Below, piece by piece: positions 52,889 through 59,319 of a stretch of 59,319 bases of DNA. Each line of letters opens with the position of its first letter. Position 1 is the first letter of the stretch. The translations under genes and the position numbers were made by a program. Origin of the DNA: an uncultured Erwinia sp. (GTDB lineage: Bacteria; Pseudomonadota; Gammaproteobacteria; Enterobacterales; Enterobacteriaceae); NCBI GenBank assembly GCA_913775305.1, contig CAJYIY010000089.1:1-59319 (forward strand), given 5' to 3'. Under the pieces are notes generated by a model. It did no database searches. It was given only the letters and a program-made list of their open reading frames with translations, and was not told the origin of the DNA.

Positions 52889-54245
52889 TACCGCTACTCA
52901 TGGCGCACAGCCTCGCGCGCACCTGAAGAAAACGCTGACGTTAATGCCTGTCGTAATGATGGGGTTGGCTTACATGCAGCCAATGACCCTCTTCGATACC
53001 TTTGGCATTGTTTCCGGCCTGACTGACGGTCACGTGGCAACCGCATACGCATTTGCGCTGATTGCTATTCTGTTTACCGCGCTGAGCTACGGCCAGCTGG
53101 TTCGTCGTTTCCCGTCTGCGGGTTCGGCCTATACCTATGCGCAGAAAGCAATCAGCCCGGCCGTCGGCTTTATGGTCGGCTGGTCTTCTCTGCTTGATTA
53201 TCTGTTTATGCCGATGATCAACATTCTGCTGGCTAAAATATACTGGGAAGCACTGGTCCCCGGTATTCCATCATGGATTTTTGTGATGCTGCTGGTGGGC
53301 TTTATGACCCTGTCTAACCTGAGAGGGATCAAAACCGTTGCTAACTTTAACAGCGTGATTGTGGTGCTGCAGGTGGCGGTGATGGTGGTCATTATGGGCA
53401 TGGTGGTCTGGGGCGTGGCGCACGGCGAAGGTGCCGGTACGCTGGTCAGCAGCAAGCCCTTCTGGTCTGAAAATGCCCACGTTGTACCGATGATTACCGG
53501 CGCAACCATACTCTGCTTCTCGTTCCTCGGCTTCGACGGTATCAGCTCACTGTCTGAAGAGACAAAAGATGCAGGGCGGGTGATCCCGAAAGCGATCTTC
53601 CTGACCGCATTAATTGGTGGCGTGATCTTTATTGTCGTCTCTTACTTCCTGCAGCTGTACTTCCCGGATATCTCTCGCTTTAAGGATCCGGACGCATCGC
53701 AGCCGGAAATCATGCTGTACGTGGCGGGCAAAGCCTTCCAGTTTGGCATTCTGATTTTCTCCTGCGTGACGGTACTGGCTTCAGGCATGGCGGCTCACGC
53801 TGGCGTATCGCGTCTGATGTACGTTATGGGTCGTGACGGCGTGTTCCCGGAGCGTTTCTTCGGCTACATTCATCCGAAGTGGCGTACCCCGGCGCTGAAC
53901 GTGCTGCTGGTTGGTGCCATCGCGATGTCCTCAGTGGTCTTCGATCTGGTCACCGCGACGGCGCTGATTAACTTTGGTGCGCTGGTTGCCTTTACCTTCG
54001 TTAACCTGTCGGTGATTTCGCAGTTCTGGATCCGTGAAAAGCGTAATAAAACGCTTAAAGACAACCTCACCTTCCTGATCCTGCCAATGATGGGAGCGCT
54101 GACGGTGGGTGCGCTGTGGATTAACCTGGAAGAGAGCTCCATGGTTCTCGGCCTGGTGTGGGGCGCCATTGGCCTGATCTATCTGGCCGTTGTCACCCGT
54201 AGCTTCCGCAACCCGGTGCCGCAGTGCAGTGAAGACCTGATGTAA
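52878..54245 (+). CDS. plaP: Low-affinity putrescine importer PlaP (YeeF)
   Basis: A 455-residue APC-superfamily transporter with about twelve membrane segments. The N-terminal [32 protein letters not shown] matches E. coli PlaP, and [24 protein letters not shown] is the APC hallmark loop. It brings putrescine into the cell. Placed beside puuA and puuDRB, it likely supplies their substrate. A strong RBS (GGGGAGG) stands before the ATG. Confidence 0.93.
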   Translation: MSLNTATHGAQPRAHLKKTLTLMPVVMMGLAYMQPMTLFDTFGIVSGLTDGHVATAYAFALIAILFTALSYGQLVRRFPSAGSAYTYAQKAISPAVGFMVGWSSLLDYLFMPMINILLAKIYWEALVPGIPSWIFVMLLVGFMTLSNLRGIKTVANFNSVIVVLQVAVMVVIMGMVVWGVAHGEGAGTLVSSKPFWSENAHVVPMITGATILCFSFLGFDGISSLSEETKDAGRVIPKAIFLTALIGGVIFIVVSYFLQLYFPDISRFKDPDASQPEIMLYVAGKAFQFGILIFSCVTVLASGMAAHAGVSRLMYVMGRDGVFPERFFGYIHPKWRTPALNVLLVGAIAMSSVVFDLVTATALINFGALVAFTFVNLSVISQFWIREKRNKTLKDNLTFLILPMMGALTVGALWINLEESSMVLGLVWGAIGLIYLAVVTRSFRNPVPQCSEDLM

Positions 54246-54272
54246 TCGATTTTTCGATTCGTCCCCGGTCAT

Positions 54273-54305
54273 AAAAAAGGGCGGTTCAGATGAACCGCCC
54301 TTTTT
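54273..54305. terminator. Bidirectional terminator between plaP and sbcB
   Basis: The stem GGGCGGTTCA / TGAACCGCCC with a two-base loop has A6 on the left and T5 on the right, so it can stop transcription from both convergent genes. Confidence 0.92.
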
Positions 54306-54335
54306 AGATCGCGCCGCCTTTTAACTGCACGGCAA

Positions 54336-55763
54336 TCAGGAGACCAGCTCGCGGGCGTATTCAAACAGCGCCTTAAGCTGCGTCAGCTTCGCGGCATCCC
54401 CTTCGTATTGATTAAACAGCGTCTCCAGCTCCTGCACGTAATCCTGCACGCGCTGCGGATTAAGCACCTCACGGCGATGCTGCAACCAGCGCTGCTGCTC
54501 TGCATCATCCAGCGTGCCGGGAAAGTTGCGGGCGCGGAAGCGGAACAGCAGCTTCTCGATTCGGCCATCGGCATAGCTCAGATCCAGCGCGGGCAGATTC
54601 TCCGCCGCCGTCTGACGAATAATATTCATCGCCTGACGATCGGCATCACTGAAAAAGCCGTTATAAAGCTGGGCATCGACGTCTTCGGAAGGGATAAACG
54701 GCTCCGCTTCGGCAAACAGCGTCACCACTTTTTCACGCACATCCGGATGCTGTCGCAGCAGGGCGAGGTTATCCAGACAGCGCTGTCGATCGATATCCAG
54801 CCGCGCCGCATCTTCCGGGCGCAGCGTGTTGGCCGGGGCCACCACCGGGCATTTATTGATATGCACCAGCTTAAGCGGAACCGGCGAAGCGTCGCCCAGC
54901 TCGTCGCGGCGGGTATACAGCCGTTCCCGCAGCTGGTCAGCATCCAGCGTCAGCAGCGGGGTCATATCCCCGGCCAGATCGCAGGTAATCAGGGCGTTAC
55001 GATTATCGGGGTGCCAGGCCAGCGGCGCGATCCAGCTGGTATTGCCGCGTGCTGCCCCAAACATGCCGGAAATATGCACCAGGGGTTTCATTTGCGGAAT
55101 ATCTACCAGCGCGGTGATTTTTTGCTTATTGCGGTGACTGAACAGGAACTCGTACAGTCTTGGCTGCTTTTCCCTGACCCGCTTCGCCATGGCAATCGTG
55201 GCATAGACGTCGGACATCGCGTCGTGCGCGTTGGCATGCTCAACGCCGTTCGCTTTGGTCAGATGCTCAAGGCGGAAGCTGGGAAAACCGTCCTCGTTTT
55301 CCGGCCAGACAATTCCTTCCGGCCGCAGGGCATAGCAGGCACGCATCACATCCAGCAAATCCCAGCGGCTGTTACCGTTCTGCCAGCTCCAGGCGTAAGG
55401 ATCGTAGAAATTGCGATAGAAGAGATTACGGCTGACTTCATCATCAAAGCGCACGTTGTTGTAACCGACAATGCAGGTGCCGGGCTCACTGAACAGCTGA
55501 TGGATACGCCGGGTAAATTCAGCTTCGGTAACGCCGCGCGCGCGCGCGATCTGCGGTGTGATACCGGTAATCATCACCGCTTCCGGCTGCGGCAGATAGT
55601 CGTCGGCGGGCTGGCAGTAAAACACCTCCGGCTCACCGATAATATTGAAATCCATGTCGGTGCGGATCCCTGCAAACTGCGCCGGACGGTCCAGAGAGGG
55701 GCTTTTGCCGAAGGTTTCATAGTCGTGGAAGAGGAAGGTAGGCTGTACGCGATCGTTTCTCAA
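54336..55763 (-). CDS. sbcB: Exodeoxyribonuclease I
   Basis: A 475-residue 3'-5' single-strand exonuclease with a DEDDh active site: FHDYETFG near residue 11 (Asp and Glu), VGYNNVRFDDEV, and AHDAMSDVYATIAMA with the catalytic His/Asp. E. coli ExoI is also 475 residues. It acts in recombination and mismatch repair. It starts with a rare TTG at 55763; a nine-codon mini-frame (ATG 55789) ends in a TGA that overlaps this TTG by four bases. Confidence 0.94.
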   Translation of the reverse strand: MRNDRVQPTFLFHDYETFGKSPSLDRPAQFAGIRTDMDFNIIGEPEVFYCQPADDYLPQPEAVMITGITPQIARARGVTEAEFTRRIHQLFSEPGTCIVGYNNVRFDDEVSRNLFYRNFYDPYAWSWQNGNSRWDLLDVMRACYALRPEGIVWPENEDGFPSFRLEHLTKANGVEHANAHDAMSDVYATIAMAKRVREKQPRLYEFLFSHRNKQKITALVDIPQMKPLVHISGMFGAARGNTSWIAPLAWHPDNRNALITCDLAGDMTPLLTLDADQLRERLYTRRDELGDASPVPLKLVHINKCPVVAPANTLRPEDAARLDIDRQRCLDNLALLRQHPDVREKVVTLFAEAEPFIPSEDVDAQLYNGFFSDADRQAMNIIRQTAAENLPALDLSYADGRIEKLLFRFRARNFPGTLDDAEQQRWLQHRREVLNPQRVQDYVQELETLFNQYEGDAAKLTQLKALFEYARELVS

Positions 55764-56339
55764 AGTGTGTTTCCGTTGATTTTTTTCATTAATGCATTGA
55801 TTAGAGAGGCTTAATACCTACTTTCCTGCCTGAAATTAACGGCGTGGTAACCGCTGTTGATTGCTGCTCGCGCTGGTCCATTCCCTTTGTATACCCAGCG
55901 TACAGGCGATCGCTTTTGCTGTGTTTCGGGATTACAATGGCTGGAGCGAGCCAATACAACTTTCCTTATATGGTAAACCATATTCAGGTCCGTATGAAAT
56001 CTCCGATCGCGCAGAACCGAAAGTTCGCATTTTCTGAAGGGGGTATCAGGTTTCGATGGCGAAGCAGCGAAACAGATCCCGTTACGGACAGAGAGAACGC
56101 CCTGGCAGGGTAGGGTATCGGGATTCGCTGCCTGGCAAACCCGGTGTGTTCTGTTCAGGATGCGCAGAATACGCAGAATACTCCCGGTGAACCGCACCAT
56201 GTAAAGCGCTGACAATTTACACCCAAACCACGACGCCGCAATGCTGATAATAATGCGCTGGCCCTTGAGGAAAACGGCGACTGACCCAGCTGTAAAAATC
56301 ATCCCTGAGTCAGTAACGTCTCCGGCACAGATGGCATAA
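55764..56339. other. Gene-poor stretch upstream of sbcB
   Basis: This 576-base stretch holds no gene that I can support. An open frame of 179 codons on the minus strand has a Cys/Ser/Arg-rich, non-protein-like composition. A short tandem CGCAGAATA repeat lies near 56160-56180. The dacD gene expected here in E. coli is absent. Confidence 0.5.
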
Positions 56340-56996
56340 TCAGGATTCATTTGTATCGGTTACAGCGCTACCTTCGATAAAGGTTTTTCTGGCAATATTT
56401 CCTACAATATTTGTTGATATGCCATCGAAGGTTCCACCGATAACGCCACCGACTAATGGGATCATTTTCCCTAAGTTGATTGCGCCTTTTTCACCAAATT
56501 TTGTGAGGAGTCTGAAACCAACCCGTTTGTTGATGGCGAAAATGGTTTCTTTAGACAGGCTTTTAATTAACTGCGTGGAAATCTTTGAGCCAACCACGAT
56601 CCCGGTGCCTTTAAGAATATCTTTTGCCGCATTCCCCGCCAGGCACGAGTAAACCAGAGACTTAACGCGATCGTCTTTAACATCGTATCCTCCCATGATA
56701 GCGATTGCTGTTATCATGCGGATCTGGACATAAATAACGGTTGCAATGCTTGCCGGAATGGCCACCGGCATCGTAATAATGCCACCCAGTCCGGAAACAA
56801 ACCCGGTAGTGGCCGATTTGGTATTCTGCCATCTGATCAGCGAGTTAACCTTATCAATTAAGTCTGCATCTCCTTTCAGATAGTTTTCAGCTATTTCATA
56901 AGAAGAATCTGTTCCCGGAATAGTGCCATCCAGTGCCTTATCGTAAGCCCAGTTGAGGGCCTGCATAATTTTTCCTTCACTCATTTTTTCAGCCAT
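56340..56996 (-). CDS. EcsC-family protein
   Basis: A 218-residue protein of the EcsC family, function unknown in Gram-negatives. It has a helical N-terminal part (LNWAYDKALDGTIPGTDSSY), then two hydrophobic blocks: TGFVSGLGGIITMPVAIPASIATVIYVQIRM and INLGKMIPLVGGVIGGTFDGI. I used the ATG at 56996, seven bases after AAAGGA; a TTG at 57002 is also in frame. A -10 TATAAT lies at 57063-57058. An isolated gene. Confidence 0.82.
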   Translation of the reverse strand: MAEKMSEGKIMQALNWAYDKALDGTIPGTDSSYEIAENYLKGDADLIDKVNSLIRWQNTKSATTGFVSGLGGIITMPVAIPASIATVIYVQIRMITAIAIMGGYDVKDDRVKSLVYSCLAGNAAKDILKGTGIVVGSKISTQLIKSLSKETIFAINKRVGFRLLTKFGEKGAINLGKMIPLVGGVIGGTFDGISTNIVGNIARKTFIEGSAVTDTNES

Positions 56997-57083
56997 TTTC
57001 AAATCCTTTCAAAATAAATGGTAAGCGTTATATTTTCAGCAACATCATGTCTGTTTAATTATACCCAAACGGGTCTAGGTGTT

Positions 57084-57385
57084 TTATTCGCTGCACAGCC
57101 ATCTTTCATCTGCTTTGGTCAGACGGCACATGTCACCGGCGGCACGATCATAATCAACCATCGTCATCAGCCCTTTATCAGCCCTTATCCGGTATGTGAA
57201 AGTCTGCGGTAGCAAGACAATATTATTTGATCCGTTCAGCCATGGTAGAACGGTCGTGCTCAGGTAGAAGTTACCGACAGGGCGTCCTGAAAAAGCGATG
57301 TCTGGCAGCATCCGTCGCGAAGCACTATTCAATTCCTGGATTAAATAATTTTAATAATCAATGAATTATATTCTGGCGCTTTCAT
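57084..57385 (-). pseudogene. Probable frameshifted small gene of unknown function
   Basis: An open frame ending at 57084 encodes a protein-like C-terminal part (SGRPVGNFYLSTTVLPWLNG through KADERWLCSE) with no good start. A second frame on the same strand, starting with ATG at 57385 (MKAPEYNSLIIKII), stops at 57341, just upstream. A one-base change in the A/T-rich junction would join them into a protein of about 100 residues. I do not recognise the family. It could also be an intact short gene starting with TTG at 57332. Confidence 0.35.
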
Positions 57386-57415
57386 CTCCGCTTGATCTCC
57401 CCCCGCGTTGTGAAA

Positions 57416-57435
57416 TACTGTTTTTATATACAGTA
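57416..57435. promoter_or_regulatory. LexA (SOS) box
   Basis: TACTGT-TTTTATAT-ACAGTA matches the E. coli LexA consensus TACTGT(AT)4ACAGTA with perfect outer arms and an all-A/T centre. It lies 19 bases before the ATG of the downstream small gene, where bound LexA would block transcription. The same box is also in front of the divergent broken frame. Confidence 0.88.
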
Positions 57436-57454
57436 TGTTTTGAGGGAGGGTATC

Positions 57455-57694
57455 ATGCCCCGCAACGACGAAATTCCCATTGCATTCAAAAAAAGCATAA
57501 CCAGGGAGGCGAACGGACGCCGTGTTGTTCACACCGTCGATTTCGTACGGGAGCTGGCTGCGCTGAATCACCACTGGTCACTCAAAGAGGCGAACCGGTG
57601 GATCGAACACTATCAGTCGTCGTTTCGCGACATCTCCACGGAAGAAGGAGAGCGCCGGATATTCTTCTTAACCAGTTCTGACCACATGAGGTAA
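57455..57694 (+). CDS. SOS-regulated small protein of unknown function
   Basis: A 79-residue soluble protein, basic in its first half (AFKKSITREANGRR) with a helical middle (VDFVRELAALNHHWSLKEANRWIEHY). The ATG at 57455 has a strong RBS (GAGGGAGGG) and lies directly behind a perfect LexA box. The stop is followed after four bases by a UmuD-like remnant, so the two were probably one SOS operon. I do not recognise a named family. Confidence 0.75.
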   Translation: MPRNDEIPIAFKKSITREANGRRVVHTVDFVRELAALNHHWSLKEANRWIEHYQSSFRDISTEEGERRIFFLTSSDHMR

Positions 57695-57698
57695 GAGT

Positions 57699-57937
57699 AT
57701 GGGATTTGCATCGCCTGCCGCATGGTGATTGTCGATCGGTCATTAAGGGCAGCTCAGGGCGATACGGTGGCATTTGAGTTATTTGGCGAGGGGCAGATTG
57801 GGAAGCTGTCGGCTAAGGGACTGGTCACGGAGGAGGGGGAAGCGATCGAAGGCGAAGCGCTGGCCGAGGTAACGATTATTGGCCGCGTAACCTGTATTGT
57901 CCTGGAAATTACGCCGGAGCATCGGCCAACCATTTGA
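57699..57937 (+). pseudogene. umuD: UmuD-like remnant with internal deletion
   Basis: The frame opens ATG then GFASPAA, which matches the start of the UmuD core (GFPSPAADYV), and stops at 57726-57728. In a second frame from 57722, VIVDRSLRAAQGDTV matches the LIVDxxxxAxxGDxV segment of UmuD, and the rest fits the C-terminal half. About 45-50 residues between them are gone, including the catalytic serine (SGDSM). The change is also out of frame, so no working autoprotease can be made. umuC is not seen downstream. Confidence 0.62.
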
Positions 57938-58354
57938 ACGAAAATAGCGGTTTGCTGTTTCCAGATACAAACTGGCTGGTAATCTGACATGGCGTAACTT
58001 TTTCAATACAGGTTACTGTATATCCGGCAATTACAGAATTATTTTCGACGCCTTAAGGGTGGGGTGACTTTGTGGGTATTCTCTTCCCACGCTAGTAATG
58101 GGGAAGATAAACTTCAGAATAATCAGGTCGGTGAACTCACATTAACATGATAATGCCCCGTAAATGAATACAATTTTTCTTATCTTAAAACCGCGTTTGC
58201 TCAGCTGGTTTTTGAAATTTTAAAAAGCTATTTGGAAACTAAAGCCGGACTGATCGTTTTTGGAAAGTTTTGATATTCATTAATATTGTGCTAGGTTTAG
58301 TTTGCACTTTCCTGGATGGAATGTTTGGTCTCACAATCGTTAAGAGGCAGATGT
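57938..58354. other. Gene-free stretch before the yjbE-like gene
   Basis: About 417 AT-rich bases without a supported gene. It should contain the promoter of the yjbE-like gene; TTGATA at 58270-58275 and TAGGTT at 58292-58297, 16 bases apart, are a weak candidate. I see no clear RcsB box. Confidence 0.45.
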
Positions 58355-58594
58355 ATGAAGGCAAAAATTGCGATGTTTTTAGTATTGTCTTCGCTGGCTG
58401 TTGGTGTACAAGCTGCACCAGTAGAAGGTGGAGCCGCAGGCGAAGGGGCCTTTGGCCTTTCAAAGGGAGCAACTGATGCAGTGGGAGTGGGTGCAGTTGC
58501 CGCTCTCGCAGGTGTATTAGCGGCTTCAGCCGGTGGTGGTAACGGTTCTAATACCGGAACGACTACCACAACAACGACTTCCACAACGCGTTGA
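58355..58594 (+). CDS. yjbE: YjbE-like exopolysaccharide-associated secreted protein
   Basis: A 79-residue small protein. A signal peptide (MKAKIAMFLVLSSLAVGVQA, cleavage before AP) is followed by a Gly/Ala/Val-rich middle and a Thr/Ser-rich tail (SNTGTTTTTTTSTTR). The layout and end match E. coli YjbE, the first gene of the Rcs-linked yjbEFGH polysaccharide operon. I used the ATG at 58355, seven bases after AAGAGG. A terminator follows directly, and yjbFGH are not in the window. Confidence 0.85.
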   Translation: MKAKIAMFLVLSSLAVGVQAAPVEGGAAGEGAFGLSKGATDAVGVGAVAALAGVLAASAGGGNGSNTGTTTTTTTSTTR

Positions 58595-58601
58595 TAGCTT
58601 A

Positions 58602-58632
58602 TGGTCTGGGCTGTAAAGCCCGGACCATTTTT
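58602..58632 (+). terminator. Terminator after the yjbE-like gene
   Basis: TGGTCTGGGCT pairs with AGCCCGGACCA (one G-T pair) around GTAA and is followed by five Ts. In E. coli yjbE is the first gene of an operon, so a terminator directly after it is notable. Confidence 0.92.
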
Positions 58633-58889
58633 CCAGTTATCAGAGTCACAAATTTCCTTCCTTTATTTCCCGAGTTGCCGACCGTTTATCCCCCGCGCTG
58701 TCCCCCGGACAGGCCTGAAATGAATGAAATAACGTATGTTGCGGGTTATAGCAGATCTGGCTACATGAAGAAAAATGGCGGCCACAGGTTCTCTGACTTG
58801 CTCACGCGGGAGGATTTGACCTGGTCTCGCCTGCCCACCCGTTAAGGGTTACACTAAAACATCGTGACTGTCTGAAATCGGGGGATAAA

Positions 58890-59319
58890 TTGCCTGTAAA
58901 TCTGTTAGCCATTCCGCCCGTTGCGTTGAGCAGCTCGAAAGCCGCCGGCATTTTGCTGATCAACGAAGGGCCCGGTCCGGTTGTGTCGAAAGCCCTGTAC
59001 ACCCAGGGCGACCGCGATCTGCAACAGATGGCGTCGATGACGAAGATATTGACCGCAATGGTTCTGGCCGATATGAAACCCGATCTCACCACGCTGATGA
59101 CCCGCACCGACGCCGATTCTGCTCTGGGTTCCGGCGCCAACCTCAACGTCAGTGAATCTATCTCCGTGAATGATGCCTTCTATAATCTGATGCTGCCCTC
59201 TTCAAACGTCACCGCCAATATGATTGCCAGAATCTGGGGCGGCAGGCTGCTGAGTGCGGAGGGCATCACCAACTACACTGACAGGCAGGCGCTGGCGCGC
59301 TGGGTCCGGCAGATGAATG
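58890..59319 (+). CDS. Serine DD-peptidase-like protein (partial)
   Basis: Open to the right edge, 143 codons seen. The serine-acyl-enzyme motif SMTK is at residues 49-52 and the SxN motif SSN at 104-106, as in D-alanyl-D-alanine carboxypeptidases of the low-molecular-mass PBP type; the KTG box would lie beyond the window. The likely start is TTG at 58890 after GGGGGAT. There is no signal peptide, which is odd for a cell-wall enzyme. Phage-borne or cytosolic relatives are possible; substrate is unproven. Confidence 0.72.
   Translation, partial: MPVNLLAIPPVALSSSKAAGILLINEGPGPVVSKALYTQGDRDLQQMASMTKILTAMVLADMKPDLTTLMTRTDADSALGSGANLNVSESISVNDAFYNLMLPSSNVTANMIARIWGGRLLSAEGITNYTDRQALARWVRQMN

Noticed and set aside
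54408..55814. A 468-codon open frame antisense to sbcB
   Set aside because: Shadow of the sbcB codon pattern; exonuclease I on the minus strand is complete and certain.
55811..56350. A 179-codon open frame on the minus strand between the EcsC-family gene and sbcB
   Set aside because: Composition is rich in Cys, Ser and Arg, no domain or RBS is visible, and it overlaps the end of the EcsC-family gene. Treated as chance.
58014..58036. TACTGTATAT followed by ATTACAG, a possible second LexA box
   Set aside because: The spacing between CTG and CAG is wrong (more than ten bases), so only one half-site fits.
58561..58594. The ACN-rich repeat at the end of the yjbE-like gene, seen as a possible simple repeat
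   Set aside because: It encodes the Thr/Ser tail typical of YjbE and needs no other explanation.
58591..58845. An 84-codon open frame after the yjbE-like gene
   Set aside because: It runs through the yjbE terminator, has no RBS and its product is not protein-like.

Overview
The window reads as a chromosomal segment of a gammaproteobacterium of the order Enterobacterales, most likely Erwiniaceae (Erwinia or Pantoea-like). This rests on gene order and protein similarity to known Escherichia coli genes, recalled rather than searched. The blocks yegS-yegQ-baeRS-mdtCBA, yegD-yegE, udk-dcd-asmA-yegH, galF, gnd-wzz, the his operon and yeeZ-plaP-sbcB follow the E. coli order around the rfb and his region, with a different surface-polysaccharide cluster and several insertions and losses.

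Positions 1-13,514: lipid kinase yegS, a CyaR-like small RNA, tRNA hydroxylase yegQ/trhP, and the tightly overlapping multidrug-efflux operon mdtABC-baeSR (no mdtD), followed by an aldo/keto reductase. Positions 13,690-23,539: the Hsp70-like yegD, a diguanylate cyclase yegE that lacks the usual C-terminal EAL-like region, a PAP2 phosphatase, udk, dcd, asmA and the TerC/CBS protein yegH.

Positions 23,800-39,200: the surface-polysaccharide region. galF sits behind an RcsAB-like box. galE ends in a terminator. A promoter with an inverted repeat and a JUMPStart/ops element for RfaH then lead into a Wzx/Wzy-type O-antigen cluster: a WecA-like initiating transferase, the four dTDP-rhamnose genes rfbBDAC, flippase wzx, three glycosyltransferases and an EpsG-like polymerase. 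The section from about 32.1 to 35.3 kb is visibly AT-rich, as O-antigen genes usually are. gnd and wzz close it.

Positions 39,273-47,105: yeaK and the complete histidine operon hisGDCBHAFI(E), with its promoter, a His6 leader peptide, an attenuator and an end terminator. Positions 47,282-55,763: yeeZ, then a putrescine-use module (puuB, puuR and puuD opposite puuA) placed next to the putrescine importer plaP, which has an unusual upstream reading frame, then exonuclease I (sbcB).

Positions 55,764-59,319 are accessory and partly decayed: an EcsC-family protein, a broken reading frame, a perfect LexA (SOS) box driving a 79-residue protein of unknown function followed by an internally deleted UmuD-like remnant, a YjbE-like secreted protein without yjbFGH, and the start of a serine DD-peptidase-like gene cut by the window edge. 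The most interesting signals are this SOS locus, the plaP upstream frame, the relocated puu module with a palindrome in the puuA leader, the CyaR-like RNA with a CRP site centred at -41.5, and the RcsAB-like box before galF.
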